The position numbers and the translations under genes are program-made. Below are positions 8,709-15,380 of a stretch of DNA of 23,769 nt, in pieces. Every line of letters starts with the position of its first letter. Within the stretch, counting starts at the first letter, position 1. Where the stretch lies: the IMG/VR virus record IMGVR_UViG_3300032309_000905, positions 1 to 23,769 of that record. The stretch is one strand, 5' to 3'. Source of the DNA: a virus. The notes under the pieces were generated by a model. The model saw nothing but the letters and a program-made list of their open reading frames with translations. It was not told the origin of the DNA and did not search any database.

Positions 8709-10457
8709 TTATGCCGCGCCGCCGATTGAGGCGAGCAATGATGCAATGTCAGGTTTACCTTGTGGTTGTTGGCCAGGAGCAGGGGCCACACCGCCAGTTT
8801 GTACTGGAGTAGGCTGCGAGGCAGGAGCGGGGGCCGCACCTGCTACCGGCAATTGAGGCAACGGGGTTGCCTGCGGTTGTGGTTCAAGCATAAATGCTTT
8901 CTCCACAATGGTTTCAATCTGCATACCTTTTTGCCGTCCCTGAATTACTTCGGCAATACGGCTAATGATCTGTGAAGGATCTTGACCTTGTGCTGCTAAT
9001 GCTGGAATTGCTTGAGCATATTGTGCTACTGCAACTCTTAGTGCATCACGCATTTCTTCAATATCAACTTTTTGTTCTTCTTGGGTAACGTTAATCTCAA
9101 CAGGAATCTCACGGCGTACATAGTCACGAGATACCAGTTTGTCAGAACGCATCTGTAGTAATGCAATAACTGCACGGTTAGGATCTAGTCCTGACATAAT
9201 TCCGTAGCGAACATCTACAGTGTAATCACCATTGATAGCACGGGATGGAACATACTTCATTGTGAACGGAGTACCGTCATCAATTCCGCGAATCTCTTTT
9301 ACTTTATTACCAAATAGTTTTTCATCTGCCTCAAAGCAAATACTAACTAACTCAGTAAAGACTCTAGCGAATTGTGCTTGTGCTGCTTTGATCTGTGTAT
9401 CAAAACCAGCTTGTAATGCTTGAACTCCGCGACCTGTAACAACGGATGCGTCTAGTTGACCAGAACGAGATTCTGGATAACGAGCACCCATACGAAGTTC
9501 ACGCTCTAGAACATTAGACTCAGCAAATACACCTTGAGGAAGTTCTAGTGGAACACGACGGATTGCTTGAGGATTTGATGAACGCATAATTGCGTCTGGT
9601 CCCAAAGCAAGTTCTTGTACATCTTGTGGAATAGCAATAGGTGCTTGGATAGATTTTTCAGCAGCTTGAATCTGCAATACTGCAAAGCGAGCACGGGCTA
9701 ATTGAACTGCTAGTACATCATCAAACTGACCACGAGCCTCACCATCAATAGATGGACGGAAAGCAATACGAGCCATACACTTTCCAATTGGATTAGGTGT
9801 ACGGGCTAGAACTAAATCTTTACGCTCTGGTAAGTAAATAACATCTTGATCTTTATCGTGGTAGCGAATTAAAGAAAGATATGGAGAGCCTGGTGTGAAT
9901 GTGTTCTTGTTTAAAATTTGATCTGCATACTCTGGGTATAGTGATGCTAATGTCTGTGCATCCATACCAACGATTTGTGTTAGAGATAAACAACGACCAA
10001 AGCGGTCAATCTCTGGATATGCACCGAATGGGTTAATAAGTTTAATTGTTGGATCATTGTTCTCATAATCAAGTTCAACAAAGCCAATCATCATTCCGTA
10101 TGTGTTATACCAATCAGCACCGGTATACATTTGAACGCTAAGTTCAGAACGGGTTACATAATAGTTTGCAATACGAGCACGGGTGTCTGCTGCTTTACGG
10201 GCGGCATCTGAAACCATATTAGAAGCGGAGCAACTAAATGTTGGTAGAGGTGCCATTGCCTCCGCTAGATCACGAGCGGAAACGTCAATAAGGTTGGCGA
10301 TGAGAGGCTTTGGATATTCCTCAGAAAACATCGACGGATAAACTTTAGATATATCGCCCTGACGAACTGATAGCACATCACGCATACGTCCATCGCGTTG
10401 TGCATATTTAGTTTGTAGACGAGATACCTTAGCAGTGATCTCTCTTATATTTAACAA
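8709..10457 (-). CDS. Portal protein
   Basis: The protein is 582 aa, the usual size for a phage portal, the dodecameric ring at the capsid vertex through which DNA enters and leaves. The N-terminal part has the charged helical entry (LQTKYAQRDGRMRDVL) followed by YPKPLIANLIDVSARDLAEAM. The middle contains INPFGAYPEIDRFGR and the long helical/strand core with RELRMGARYPESRSGQ. The C-terminal 45 residues are Pro/Gln/Ala-rich. It is two genes downstream of the terminase, which fits the terminase-portal order. The start is TTG at 10457, directly after the preceding TAA, with AGGTGA at about 4-5 bp. The first in-frame ATG is 25 codons further in and would remove conserved-looking sequence, so TTG is preferred. 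Confidence 0.75.
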   Translation of the reverse strand: MLNIREITAKVSRLQTKYAQRDGRMRDVLSVRQGDISKVYPSMFSEEYPKPLIANLIDVSARDLAEAMAPLPTFSCSASNMVSDAARKAADTRARIANYYVTRSELSVQMYTGADWYNTYGMMIGFVELDYENNDPTIKLINPFGAYPEIDRFGRCLSLTQIVGMDAQTLASLYPEYADQILNKNTFTPGSPYLSLIRYHDKDQDVIYLPERKDLVLARTPNPIGKCMARIAFRPSIDGEARGQFDDVLAVQLARARFAVLQIQAAEKSIQAPIAIPQDVQELALGPDAIMRSSNPQAIRRVPLELPQGVFAESNVLERELRMGARYPESRSGQLDASVVTGRGVQALQAGFDTQIKAAQAQFARVFTELVSICFEADEKLFGNKVKEIRGIDDGTPFTMKYVPSRAINGDYTVDVRYGIMSGLDPNRAVIALLQMRSDKLVSRDYVRREIPVEINVTQEEQKVDIEEMRDALRVAVAQYAQAIPALAAQGQDPSQIISRIAEVIQGRQKGMQIETIVEKAFMLEPQPQATPLPQLPVAGAAPAPASQPTPVQTGGVAPAPGQQPQGKPDIASLLASIGGAA

Positions 10458-11030
10458 TTAGTCACCTTTAACTTTTTTTGTAGAATCTTTTCTACCTGTA
10501 ACGTAATGATTTTTTTGAGTACCTTTAACTGTTTCATAGCCACGATATACGTTTGCTAATTTAGTACCAGCATTTGCAAGTTTTTCAACTTCAGGTCCTG
10601 CTGCTTTTTCAGCAGCTTTAGAAGCACCTTCAACTAAAGTGGCACGTTTTGTATCTTGGCGTTTTGCATCACCAATTCTTTGTTCCATACTTCTTGAAGG
10701 GGTAGTTCCTTCTACTTTTGATCCTCCGTAAGTTCCTGCTTTTTCTTTTCCTGCAGCATCTTTAACGGTAGTTCTTTTAGTAGGTTCTACTGGCTTAGAG
10801 AATTTTTCTCCTCCAGCAGTTCCTAATTTTCCTGGCTTAGTTGTTTCAGCTACCTTTTGAGCGACTTTGTCACCAATCTTTGCGGCAGCAGAACCAGCCT
10901 TAACTGATGGCACAACAAGTGATACTGCGTTCTTAGCGGTATCTTTAGATGCACCTTTAACTGCCCACTTTACTTTTTCGGCAATAGAAGCTTTCTTGCT
11001 GATACCTTTAGGCTCAGGACGTTTAAGCAT
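10458..11030 (-). CDS. Lysine/alanine-rich basic protein (190 aa), histone-H1-like composition
   Basis: The product is dominated by Lys, Ala, Thr, Gly and Val, with stretches such as AEKVKWAVKGASKDTAKNA, AAKIGDKVAQKVAETTKPG and KAAEKAAGPEVEKLANAG. It ends in a Lys-rich GRKDSTKKVKGD tail. No catalytic domain is visible. The composition suggests DNA or RNA binding, perhaps packaged with DNA or helping terminase/portal function. That is inference. The start at ATG 11030 overlaps the preceding TAA as TAATG and has AAGG six bases upstream. A GTG at 11072 would add 14 residues but has no Shine-Dalgarno site and would overlap the previous gene by 43 bp. Its stop abuts the portal start. Confidence 0.55.
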   Translation of the reverse strand: MLKRPEPKGISKKASIAEKVKWAVKGASKDTAKNAVSLVVPSVKAGSAAAKIGDKVAQKVAETTKPGKLGTAGGEKFSKPVEPTKRTTVKDAAGKEKAGTYGGSKVEGTTPSRSMEQRIGDAKRQDTKRATLVEGASKAAEKAAGPEVEKLANAGTKLANVYRGYETVKGTQKNHYVTGRKDSTKKVKGD

Positions 11031-11218
11031 TAGATGCCTTGAGTCTCTTGACCGTGAACCTTTGTTGGCCACTCTACGTAATCAATACGATCTGCATCAG
11101 CCTCGGCAGCTATAAGTTTTGCTTGTGCCATTGTGTTAGGCGTAGGCATTGTGATTGCGCCTTTGTCTACGTACTCTTCTTCGCCTTCAGCGTTGGTAAT
11201 CCAACTTGTTTGTCCCAT
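11030..11218 (-). CDS. Small acidic protein (62 aa) after terminase
   Basis: ATG at 11218 lies 10 bp after the terminase stop and has AAGGAG about 6 bp upstream. The frame is open further upstream, but that part lies inside the terminase gene and lacks a good ribosome site. The protein starts MGQTSWITNAEGEEEYVDKG, has a helical middle (MAQAKLIAAEADADRIDYVEW) and ends KVHGQETQGI. It is acidic and soluble, with no recognised domain. Translational coupling by TAATG to the following basic protein suggests the two are made in similar amounts and might interact through opposite charge. Confidence 0.55.
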   Translation of the reverse strand: MGQTSWITNAEGEEEYVDKGAITMPTPNTMAQAKLIAAEADADRIDYVEWPTKVHGQETQGI

Positions 11219-11228
11219 TGTTTTCTCC

Positions 11229-13091
11229 TTAGATGAACTGTGTGTCCTTCTCCGCAAGTAGTTCATCGATGTTGACTACTACTCGTTTTTGTCTTTCATA
11301 ACTTGATAGGAATGGATTATTCATATGATGCTTTGCATACTGTCCGTAGTTAAGCATCTCTCTTGCTCTGATCTCACAGAACCAAAGAGCCATTACCATA
11401 TCGGTCTTACCCTTAGTAGTCGGAGACCAAGTTATCAATTGCTCGATTAAAGCCTTGACGTTCTCAGTTTGATCACTAGGTAAATGTATTAAGTTATCTC
11501 GATGGTGTTTGCCATCAGCTAATTGCTTTGTACCAAATAGGGTGGACATAGATGCCACACCGAAACCAGAGTCCCATTTATTAGAACCGGTATGGTGTTC
11601 TTTAAGAACTACACCGCGAGATGCTAAGTGCATTTTGATACCTTCGTCTTGGGTTAAGAAAGCCTGGAACGCGTTCTTCTCGACGATCCATTCACTAGGT
11701 TTGTAAAGATCCGTCCAGTCAAAAATGAGTTGCCTAATTTGTGCCGGAGTAGGTCGAGTAATCTTATGAGCGTCCACAATATAACGCTTGTGGCTGACGC
11801 GATCAATAGCATAACAAATAACAGCAGTGTCACCAACCATAGCAGGATCAAGGCCACAAATGAAAGTGAATCCATTAAGGTCTTTAGGATGACCTGGATA
11901 ACCCGCATTTAAAGCTCCCGACTTTCTCATACCATCAATAGATCCTCTAACACATACCGGATCAAATATGGCGTCATCTGAAATATCTTGTTGCTGATAA
12001 ATTAAAGCCCAGGTGGAAGCGTCCATAGATTGACGTTCGTTAAATAGGTTGCGACCATTCCATCTTGGGTATAGGCCGTCTTCGTTCTTTTGATCTTCAC
12101 CTTGGCCGTCAAATGGTTGATCAGATGCTGGCCATAATGTTTCCCACTTCTCAGGGGATTCATCTGTTTGTAAGAGCGCTGGCATAGCTAGATATTTCCA
12201 AGGAACTAAACCGCCTGGATATCTATCGGGGTTACGCAACTCTCGATATAGATCAACGGATGCTACGCGGGTTCCGATTACGATTAACTTACCTGTAGGG
12301 TTAAGACGGGACCGGACATCCTGTGTTAACCACTTGATTTGACGTTCAAAATCATTTGCGTTACTTAAAGTAACTGCGTCGTCGATGATAATCATATCTG
12401 CACGTTTACCGTAGATCTGACCACCGATACCGACTGCTTCTATGTTGGGATCCTTCTCAGAGGATTCTCTAAGCTCATCACCAAAGGTAATACGGGTGGC
12501 TTGCCACGAAGCGGATTTGCTATTAAAACCTACGCCAGCAGCGTATGCTTGCTGCAGATTCTCATACATAGGATGAGTTAATCGTTGTTTGATGGCGTAT
12601 AGAAAGTCTGCTGCAAGACGCTGGGTCTGAGAGACGATCAAGACTCTAAAGTTAGGATTTTTACAAACCTGCCAGGTTACGTAGTCAACGGTTATTGTAA
12701 TTGACTTCGCGTGGTTTGGCGGGATGTTAATTAAAATTCTGTTATCGGCTAGGCCTGCTTCCCACTTCATAGCGGGGTGTAGCCAAGAAGGTTCCCGACC
12801 CTCAATTACATCTACCAAGTTTTGCTGGTGGGGGAAGGTTCTTTGATTTAGGAACCGCTCACGGAACTCAGCGAATGAGATGTCGTGGACATCACCGGAT
12901 GCAAAGACTTTGTCTTTTAAACCTAGGCGGGTGCGATCTACTTTATCGGAGAATACTTTATCGGTGCGACGATAGTACTCATAGGTCTTCATCGACTTAC
13001 CGGCTGAACCGCAAGCCTGCTCGATGGTCATACCTTGCGCGACGCAACTTAGGATGATTCGTTTAGCTATATCTGCTGAATTTTCGGACAC
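11229..13091 (-). CDS. terL: Terminase large subunit (packaging ATPase and nuclease)
   Basis: The protein is 620 aa. Residues 1-50 form a helix-turn-helix-like segment (MTIEQACGSAGKSMKTYEYY), resembling a small-subunit DNA-recognition domain. The ATPase follows: a Walker-A variant at about 122-131 (NIPPNHAKSI), Walker B at 232-238 (DMIIIDD) and a GTR coupling motif at about 273. The RNase-H-like nuclease has acidic residues in GLDPAMVGDTAV (D415), WIVEKNAF (E471) and KTDMVMAL (D564). It powers DNA translocation into the prohead and cuts the concatemer. The start is GTG at 13091 with AGGAG at about 6 bp. It is the first late gene after the control region. No separate small subunit was found in the window. 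Confidence 0.93.
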   Translation of the reverse strand: MSENSADIAKRIILSCVAQGMTIEQACGSAGKSMKTYEYYRRTDKVFSDKVDRTRLGLKDKVFASGDVHDISFAEFRERFLNQRTFPHQQNLVDVIEGREPSWLHPAMKWEAGLADNRILINIPPNHAKSITITVDYVTWQVCKNPNFRVLIVSQTQRLAADFLYAIKQRLTHPMYENLQQAYAAGVGFNSKSASWQATRITFGDELRESSEKDPNIEAVGIGGQIYGKRADMIIIDDAVTLSNANDFERQIKWLTQDVRSRLNPTGKLIVIGTRVASVDLYRELRNPDRYPGGLVPWKYLAMPALLQTDESPEKWETLWPASDQPFDGQGEDQKNEDGLYPRWNGRNLFNERQSMDASTWALIYQQQDISDDAIFDPVCVRGSIDGMRKSGALNAGYPGHPKDLNGFTFICGLDPAMVGDTAVICYAIDRVSHKRYIVDAHKITRPTPAQIRQLIFDWTDLYKPSEWIVEKNAFQAFLTQDEGIKMHLASRGVVLKEHHTGSNKWDSGFGVASMSTLFGTKQLADGKHHRDNLIHLPSDQTENVKALIEQLITWSPTTKGKTDMVMALWFCEIRAREMLNYGQYAKHHMNNPFLSSYERQKRVVVNIDELLAEKDTQFI

Positions 13092-13130
13092 ACTTCTCCT
13101 GTCGTAAATCTTTAGACCGGAGGGGATTTT

Positions 13131-13138
13131 ACTTTATA
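13131..13138 (-). promoter_or_regulatory. TATAAAGT element, candidate late promoter core (copy 1)
   Basis: On the minus strand this reads TATAAAGT, 40 bp before the terminase GTG. No convincing sigma-70 -35 box lies 16-18 bp upstream. The identical octamer occurs again at 13373-13380, and TATAAAAG occurs before the scaffold gene. A TATAAA-type core without a -35 box resembles late promoters of phages that use their own sigma-like factor, such as T4. A sigma-like protein is coded at 18948-19583. The link is inference. Confidence 0.35.
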
Positions 13139-13174
13139 CCGGATATAACCTATTACACCTGCCGCGAAGTGTAT

Positions 13175-13204
13175 CTCGCTTTACGGGCTTAGCGCCCGAG
13201 CGAG
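13175..13204. repeat. Bipartite inverted repeat (structured leader or packaging-site element)
   Basis: Outer arms CTCGCT (13175-13180) and AGCGAG (13199-13204) enclose inner arms CGGGC (13184-13188) and GCCCG (13194-13198). Only a TTA bulge on one side interrupts them, giving an 11-bp stem with a 5-base loop. It lies 85-115 bp upstream of the terminase start. No T-run follows on either strand, so it is not a standard terminator. Confidence 0.5.
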
Positions 13205-13235
13205 CTACAGCGAAGTGAGGGGTAAGTTGGTAATC

Positions 13236-13288
13236 ATCCCTTAGGGATGCTACCTAGGAGCGAAGTCTTCGACGTAGCGACTTCTAGG
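13236..13288. repeat. Cluster of nested inverted repeats
   Basis: ATCCCT and AGGGAT flank one T (13236-13248). Next, CCTAG (13253-13257) and GAAGTC (13262-13267) pair with GACTTC (13279-13284) and CTAGG (13284-13288), leaving a GAGC bulge on the left side. CGAAG-T-CTTCG (13261-13271) can fold alternatively. Alternative pairings suggest a structured RNA leader or a DNA-protein recognition region such as a packaging or replication site. Nothing here codes. Confidence 0.45.
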
Positions 13289-13334
13289 TCGTAAAACTCA
13301 TAACAGTCCGTTTTACTCCCCTACTATATATAAG

Positions 13335-13359
13335 GCAGGAAATCTGATCGATTTCCCGC
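13335..13359. repeat. 10-bp inverted repeat in AT-rich core
   Basis: GCAGGAAATC (13335-13344) pairs with GATTTCCCGC (13350-13359) around TGATC, with one mismatch. TTTCT follows on the plus strand. It could act as a terminator for rightward transcripts, although no plus-strand gene precedes it, or as an operator. Undecided. Confidence 0.4.
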
Positions 13360-13372
13360 TTTCTGGTAAAAA

Positions 13373-13380
13373 ACTTTATA
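13373..13380 (-). promoter_or_regulatory. TATAAAGT element, candidate late promoter core (copy 2)
   Basis: A second exact copy of TATAAAGT on the minus strand, about 280 bp before the terminase. A T-run and the palindromic sequence at 13385-13398 lie close by. A transcript from here would carry all the hairpins at 13175-13290 in its leader. Confidence 0.3.
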
Positions 13381-13384
13381 TTAT

Positions 13385-13398
13385 GTGACGTAAGTCAC
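13385..13398. promoter_or_regulatory. Short palindrome GTGAC-GTAA-GTCAC, possible operator
   Basis: Five-base arms are perfect around GTAA, inside a very AT-rich stretch of the divergent region and directly upstream (minus strand) of the second TATAAAGT copy. Size and placement fit a small dimeric repressor or activator site, but no regulator can be matched to it. Confidence 0.3.
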
Positions 13399-13427
13399 TA
13401 TATATAGCTATATTGGTACCCAAAATA

Positions 13428-13455
13428 TTGACTTTAGGAAAAATATTTGTAATGG
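13428..13455 (+). promoter_or_regulatory. Weak rightward promoter candidate
   Basis: TTGACT (13428-13433) is one mismatch from the -35 consensus. TAATGG (13450-13455) at 16-bp spacing is a poor -10. It lies between the arms GTACCC (13416) and GGGTAC (13454). It would read into the long region before the early operon. Much weaker than the site at 13797. Confidence 0.2.
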
Positions 13456-13687
13456 GTACATAACACTATACGCTGCGATTTTTCAATATATGGGGTTTGT
13501 CGTATGGCTTAGACCGCTTTCCTACGGGGCATAAGCCCCTACCGCTAGCCGATTGGGGGATTGGTAAAGAGGCGAGGGCTTGCTAACCTATCGGCGTCCC
13601 CTAATTTTAATAACTCTCCCTAATCACCGCCAACGATCACCAACCCACCGCTATCACCAGTCCGCGCCGTCCTTCTTCTGGCTCGCG

Positions 13688-13723
13688 CCAGATCTAAATC
13701 CAGATCCAAATCCAGTTCCAGTT
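13688..13723. repeat. Three tandem 12-bp degenerate repeats
   Basis: CCAGATCTAAAT, CCAGATCCAAAT and CCAGTTCCAGTT follow one another without gaps. Units one and two differ at one position; unit three is looser. Such iteron-like repeats in a non-coding control region can be initiator binding sites in an origin. They could also be a relic of slippage. They make an Asn/Pro/Asp-rich translation in the rejected frame at 13580. Confidence 0.45.
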
Positions 13724-13796
13724 GGGATTGACCGGGTGTCCGATTTGCCCGATATGTCCGAAGCTGGTCAACTGGGGCAACTCTCTGGTTTGATCC

Positions 13797-13826
13797 TTGA
13801 CCTGATAGGGGATCGTCCCTTACTAT
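13797..13826 (+). promoter_or_regulatory. Sigma-70-type early promoter of the rightward operon
   Basis: TTGACC (13797-13802, five of six to consensus) and TACTAT (13821-13826, four of six) are 18 bp apart. They lie 45 bp before the first early ATG at 13871, which has AGGAG at 13860. The spacer contains an imperfect dyad (GGGA-TCG-TCCC) that could bind a regulator. The predicted leader would be short, about 35 bases. Confidence 0.6.
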
Positions 13827-13870
13827 TTACCTAGTGAGCACCCCGCCCACTTATTAGATAGGAGTAAATA

Positions 13871-13984
13871 ATGAACGCCAAATGTAAACAATGCGGGCAG
13901 GAATTAGATTTACTAACTGCCTTCACTAAGTATCAAATCTGCGGTAAATGCACCCGTGCAAATCATAGGAAGGCAATGAAATAA
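13871..13984 (+). CDS. Zinc-ribbon microprotein (37 aa), first early gene
   Basis: Starts at ATG 13871, 7 bp after AGGAG. The 37-residue product starts MNAKCKQCGQELDLL and has a second Cys pair in YQICGKCTRANHRK. The two CxxC knuckles about 16 residues apart form a textbook zinc ribbon, and the C-terminus is basic. Such small proteins usually bind nucleic acid or a host protein. Being first behind the strong promoter suggests an immediate-early, perhaps host-takeover, role (inference). Its TAA overlaps the next ATG (TAATG). Confidence 0.65.
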   Translation: MNAKCKQCGQELDLLTAFTKYQICGKCTRANHRKAMK

Positions 13985-14262
13985 TGAAGCACTATGAAAT
14001 CAAATTATCGTTTCAAACTTACAGAGATTTAACTGCTGAAGAATTATCTAACCTGGAAGGGCATTTACTTCTCCAGATTGAAGAACCAGCGAACTCAAAT
14101 CAAGAAGATGAAGACTATGAAACTACCGCGATTAACTTCTCAATTCAGCAATTTGATGTAGATCTAAAATGTTGCAAACACGATAAAGATCCAGATTGTG
14201 ATTGCTGTAATGCCGTTTGCCCTGATTGCCAGGACGACGATTATTATCTAAATCAGGCTTAG
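13984..14262 (+). CDS. Acidic Cys-rich small protein (92 aa)
   Basis: Coupled by TAATG to the 37-aa gene. The N-terminal two thirds are an alpha/beta-looking acidic domain (MKHYEIKLSFQTYRDLTAEE, then INFSIQQFDVDL). The last 30 residues are Cys/Asp-rich with the Cys cluster in CCKHDKDPDCDCCNAVCPDC, then an acidic DDDYYLNQA end. The cluster probably binds a metal. The family is not recognised. It belongs to the early gene set of small metal-binding proteins. Confidence 0.6.
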   Translation: MKHYEIKLSFQTYRDLTAEELSNLEGHLLLQIEEPANSNQEDEDYETTAINFSIQQFDVDLKCCKHDKDPDCDCCNAVCPDCQDDDYYLNQA

Positions 14263-14274
14263 TGGCGGGCTATC

Positions 14275-14294
14275 GCTCACCCTCACGGGTGGGC
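14275..14294 (+). promoter_or_regulatory. GC-rich hairpin between early genes
   Basis: GCTCACCC (14275-14282) pairs with GGGTGGGC (14287-14294) around TCAC, with one T-G wobble, in the 76-bp gap before the next gene. No T-run follows, so it is more likely an mRNA-stabilising or attenuating hairpin than a full terminator. Confidence 0.4.
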
Positions 14295-14338
14295 GGTGGC
14301 ACTCTCCTAAACTGGTGAGTGAGAAGGAAGGCGAGCAA

Positions 14339-14644
14339 ATGGAAATACAAGAATATAACGGCTGGTCTAATCGTGAAACTTGGGCAACCAATCTCTGGTT
14401 GACCAACGATTATGGAATGACCAAGGATCTTGAGATTTACTTTCAAGAACTCCATAAGGAAGGCGAACCAACCACTCCAGAAATCTTCCGCGATTTTACG
14501 GAGTATATAGAGAACTATGTCGGGGAGTTATTTGAGTTTGAGAACCTGAACCCAACCACCCACTCAATGCAGTGCGATATTGGATCACTTTATCGGGTGA
14601 ACTGGCGCGAGATCGCTGAAGGATTTAAGGAGGCTTTGGTCTAA
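14339..14644 (+). CDS. NGWSNRETW-motif phage protein (101 aa)
   Basis: Starts at ATG 14339 with AGG about 7 bp upstream. A possible GTG at 14315 is inside the leader and less likely. The N-terminus EYNGWSNRETWATNLWLTND is a pattern I know from a conserved small phage and prokaryotic protein family of unknown function (NGW-NRETW ... LWL-ND). The rest is acidic and helical (DFTEYIENYVGELFEFEN) and ends NWREIAEGFKEALV, with Trp residues spaced as in that family. Its stop forms TAATG with the next gene. Confidence 0.65.
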   Translation: MEIQEYNGWSNRETWATNLWLTNDYGMTKDLEIYFQELHKEGEPTTPEIFRDFTEYIENYVGELFEFENLNPTTHSMQCDIGSLYRVNWREIAEGFKEALV

Positions 14645-14790
14645 TGAGATCTAAAACTTATTACCAGGTGAGGAAGATCGTGAGGATCGCCTTCTGGCTC
14701 TCCTTGCTTGCTGGCTTGTATCTGATCTCTACCAGTTTCTGGTGGAATGGTGCGGGCTGGTGTGTGGGAAGTTTGAAGGTGTGCCAGTAA
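14644..14790 (+). CDS. Single-pass membrane microprotein (48 aa)
   Basis: Forty-eight codons start at the overlapping ATG 14644 and end at TAA 14788. A basic N-terminus (MRSKTYYQVRKIVR) precedes one hydrophobic span (IAFWLSLLAGLYLISTSFWW). The short C-terminus NGAGWCVGSLKVCQ carries two Cys. The layout predicts an inner-membrane protein, N-terminus inside by the positive-inside rule. It could be a holin-like, superinfection-exclusion or host-membrane protein. No family can be named. Confidence 0.6.
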   Translation: MRSKTYYQVRKIVRIAFWLSLLAGLYLISTSFWWNGAGWCVGSLKVCQ

Positions 14791-14830
14791 AAAACGGACA
14801 TAAAGGACAAGCTTTTGGTGGCGTTCTATG

Positions 14831-14858
14831 CCATTCTTCCAGAGGTGGGGGAGAATGG
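14831..14858 (+). promoter_or_regulatory. Hairpin in 140-bp early intergenic gap
   Basis: CCATTCT (14831-14837) pairs with AGAATGG (14852-14858), extended by TCC/GGG inside. It is followed by TGTAGTAT, which could be an extended -10, but no matching -35 box is clear. A second small dyad, AGAGCG-AA-CGCTCT (14891-14904), precedes the next gene. The gap 14791-14930 holds no gene that I can support. Confidence 0.35.
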
Positions 14859-14930
14859 TGTAGTATCTTACCAACAGGTGAGAGAGAGGGAGAGCGAACG
14901 CTCTACCTTAATTACTGATAGGAGAAGGTA

Positions 14931-15380
14931 ATGACAGATCTAGACATCTACGAGGTTGAGTATTCTTGCTCTCCTGGTGGCGTTGATAAGTGGGAAATAC
15001 AGGAGAGAGAAGGCGATTTCTTTCAGGGTGATTTTGATACCGCAGAAGACGCAATCTCTTACGCCTTGTTTAAGTTTGACGGAAAGGAAATTAACTTAAA
15101 TGTTAAGAGCCTTAAAACCCTTCAGACTGAAGAGAAGAAGCAAGTTAAAGAGGAAATCCTGGAGAAAACCAACGCAATTTTGACTGAGTATACGAAATTA
15201 GTTTCTCGGTTCTGGGATCTTTACGAAGAGATAGACCAGGAAGAGGCAGATCTAATCAACGAGGCAGGGGCAGATAAGTGGTTTAAGCACGCCTTTACTA
15301 TGTCCCTTGATGAATTATGGTTTGAGGCTGGCAACTGGGAATTAACCAGAGAAGATCTAGGAATGGAAGGAAATAAATAA
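14931..15380 (+). CDS. Acidic early protein (149 aa), function unknown
   Basis: ATG at 14931 follows AGGAGAAGG. The N-terminal 55 residues look like a small alpha/beta module (DIYEVEYSCSPGGVDKWEIQ, then DTAEDAISYALFKF). A long charged helix follows (about 65-105, TEEKKQVKEEILEKTNAIL) with coiled-coil potential, and then a Trp-rich acidic C-terminus (DELWFEAGNWELTRED). No catalytic motif is seen. It is the longest protein of the early run before the lysis-like gene. Its TAA overlaps the next ATG. Confidence 0.55.
   Translation: MTDLDIYEVEYSCSPGGVDKWEIQEREGDFFQGDFDTAEDAISYALFKFDGKEINLNVKSLKTLQTEEKKQVKEEILEKTNAILTEYTKLVSRFWDLYEEIDQEEADLINEAGADKWFKHAFTMSLDELWFEAGNWELTREDLGMEGNK

Larger units (their letters stand above)
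13092..13870. other. Divergent control region (779 bp), non-coding
   Basis: This gap separates the leftward late operon from the rightward early operon. It holds dense inverted repeats at 13175-13290, an AT-rich core at about 13320-13500 with more inverted repeats, a more GC-rich right part with 12-bp tandem repeats, and a good early promoter at 13797-13826. A long frame at 13580-13834 exists but does not look like a protein. By position it may contain the late promoter(s), regulatory sites, and possibly the packaging site (next to terminase) or a replication origin. These are inferences. Confidence 0.7.

Noticed and set aside
8645-8839. 64-codon minus-strand frame
   Set aside because: It lies largely inside the portal gene in another frame. 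The real small gene here is 8551-8691.
11031-11072. Upstream GTG extension giving the 190-aa protein an NKGSR start like the 46-aa protein
   Set aside because: No ribosome site precedes 11072, and ATG 11030 has TAATG coupling. The shared NKGSR is most likely coincidence, though not excluded.
13416-13459. GTACCC/GGGTAC arms with AT-rich interior
   Set aside because: The arms are only 6 bp and 32 bp apart in AT-rich DNA; chance is plausible.
13580-13834. 84-codon frame in the control region
   Set aside because: TTG start without a good ribosome site; composition is unlike its neighbours and driven by repeats; it overlaps the early promoter.
14641-14874. 77-codon minus-strand frame opposite early genes
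   Set aside because: Antisense to the well-supported 48-aa membrane protein and the hairpin gap, with no ribosome site.
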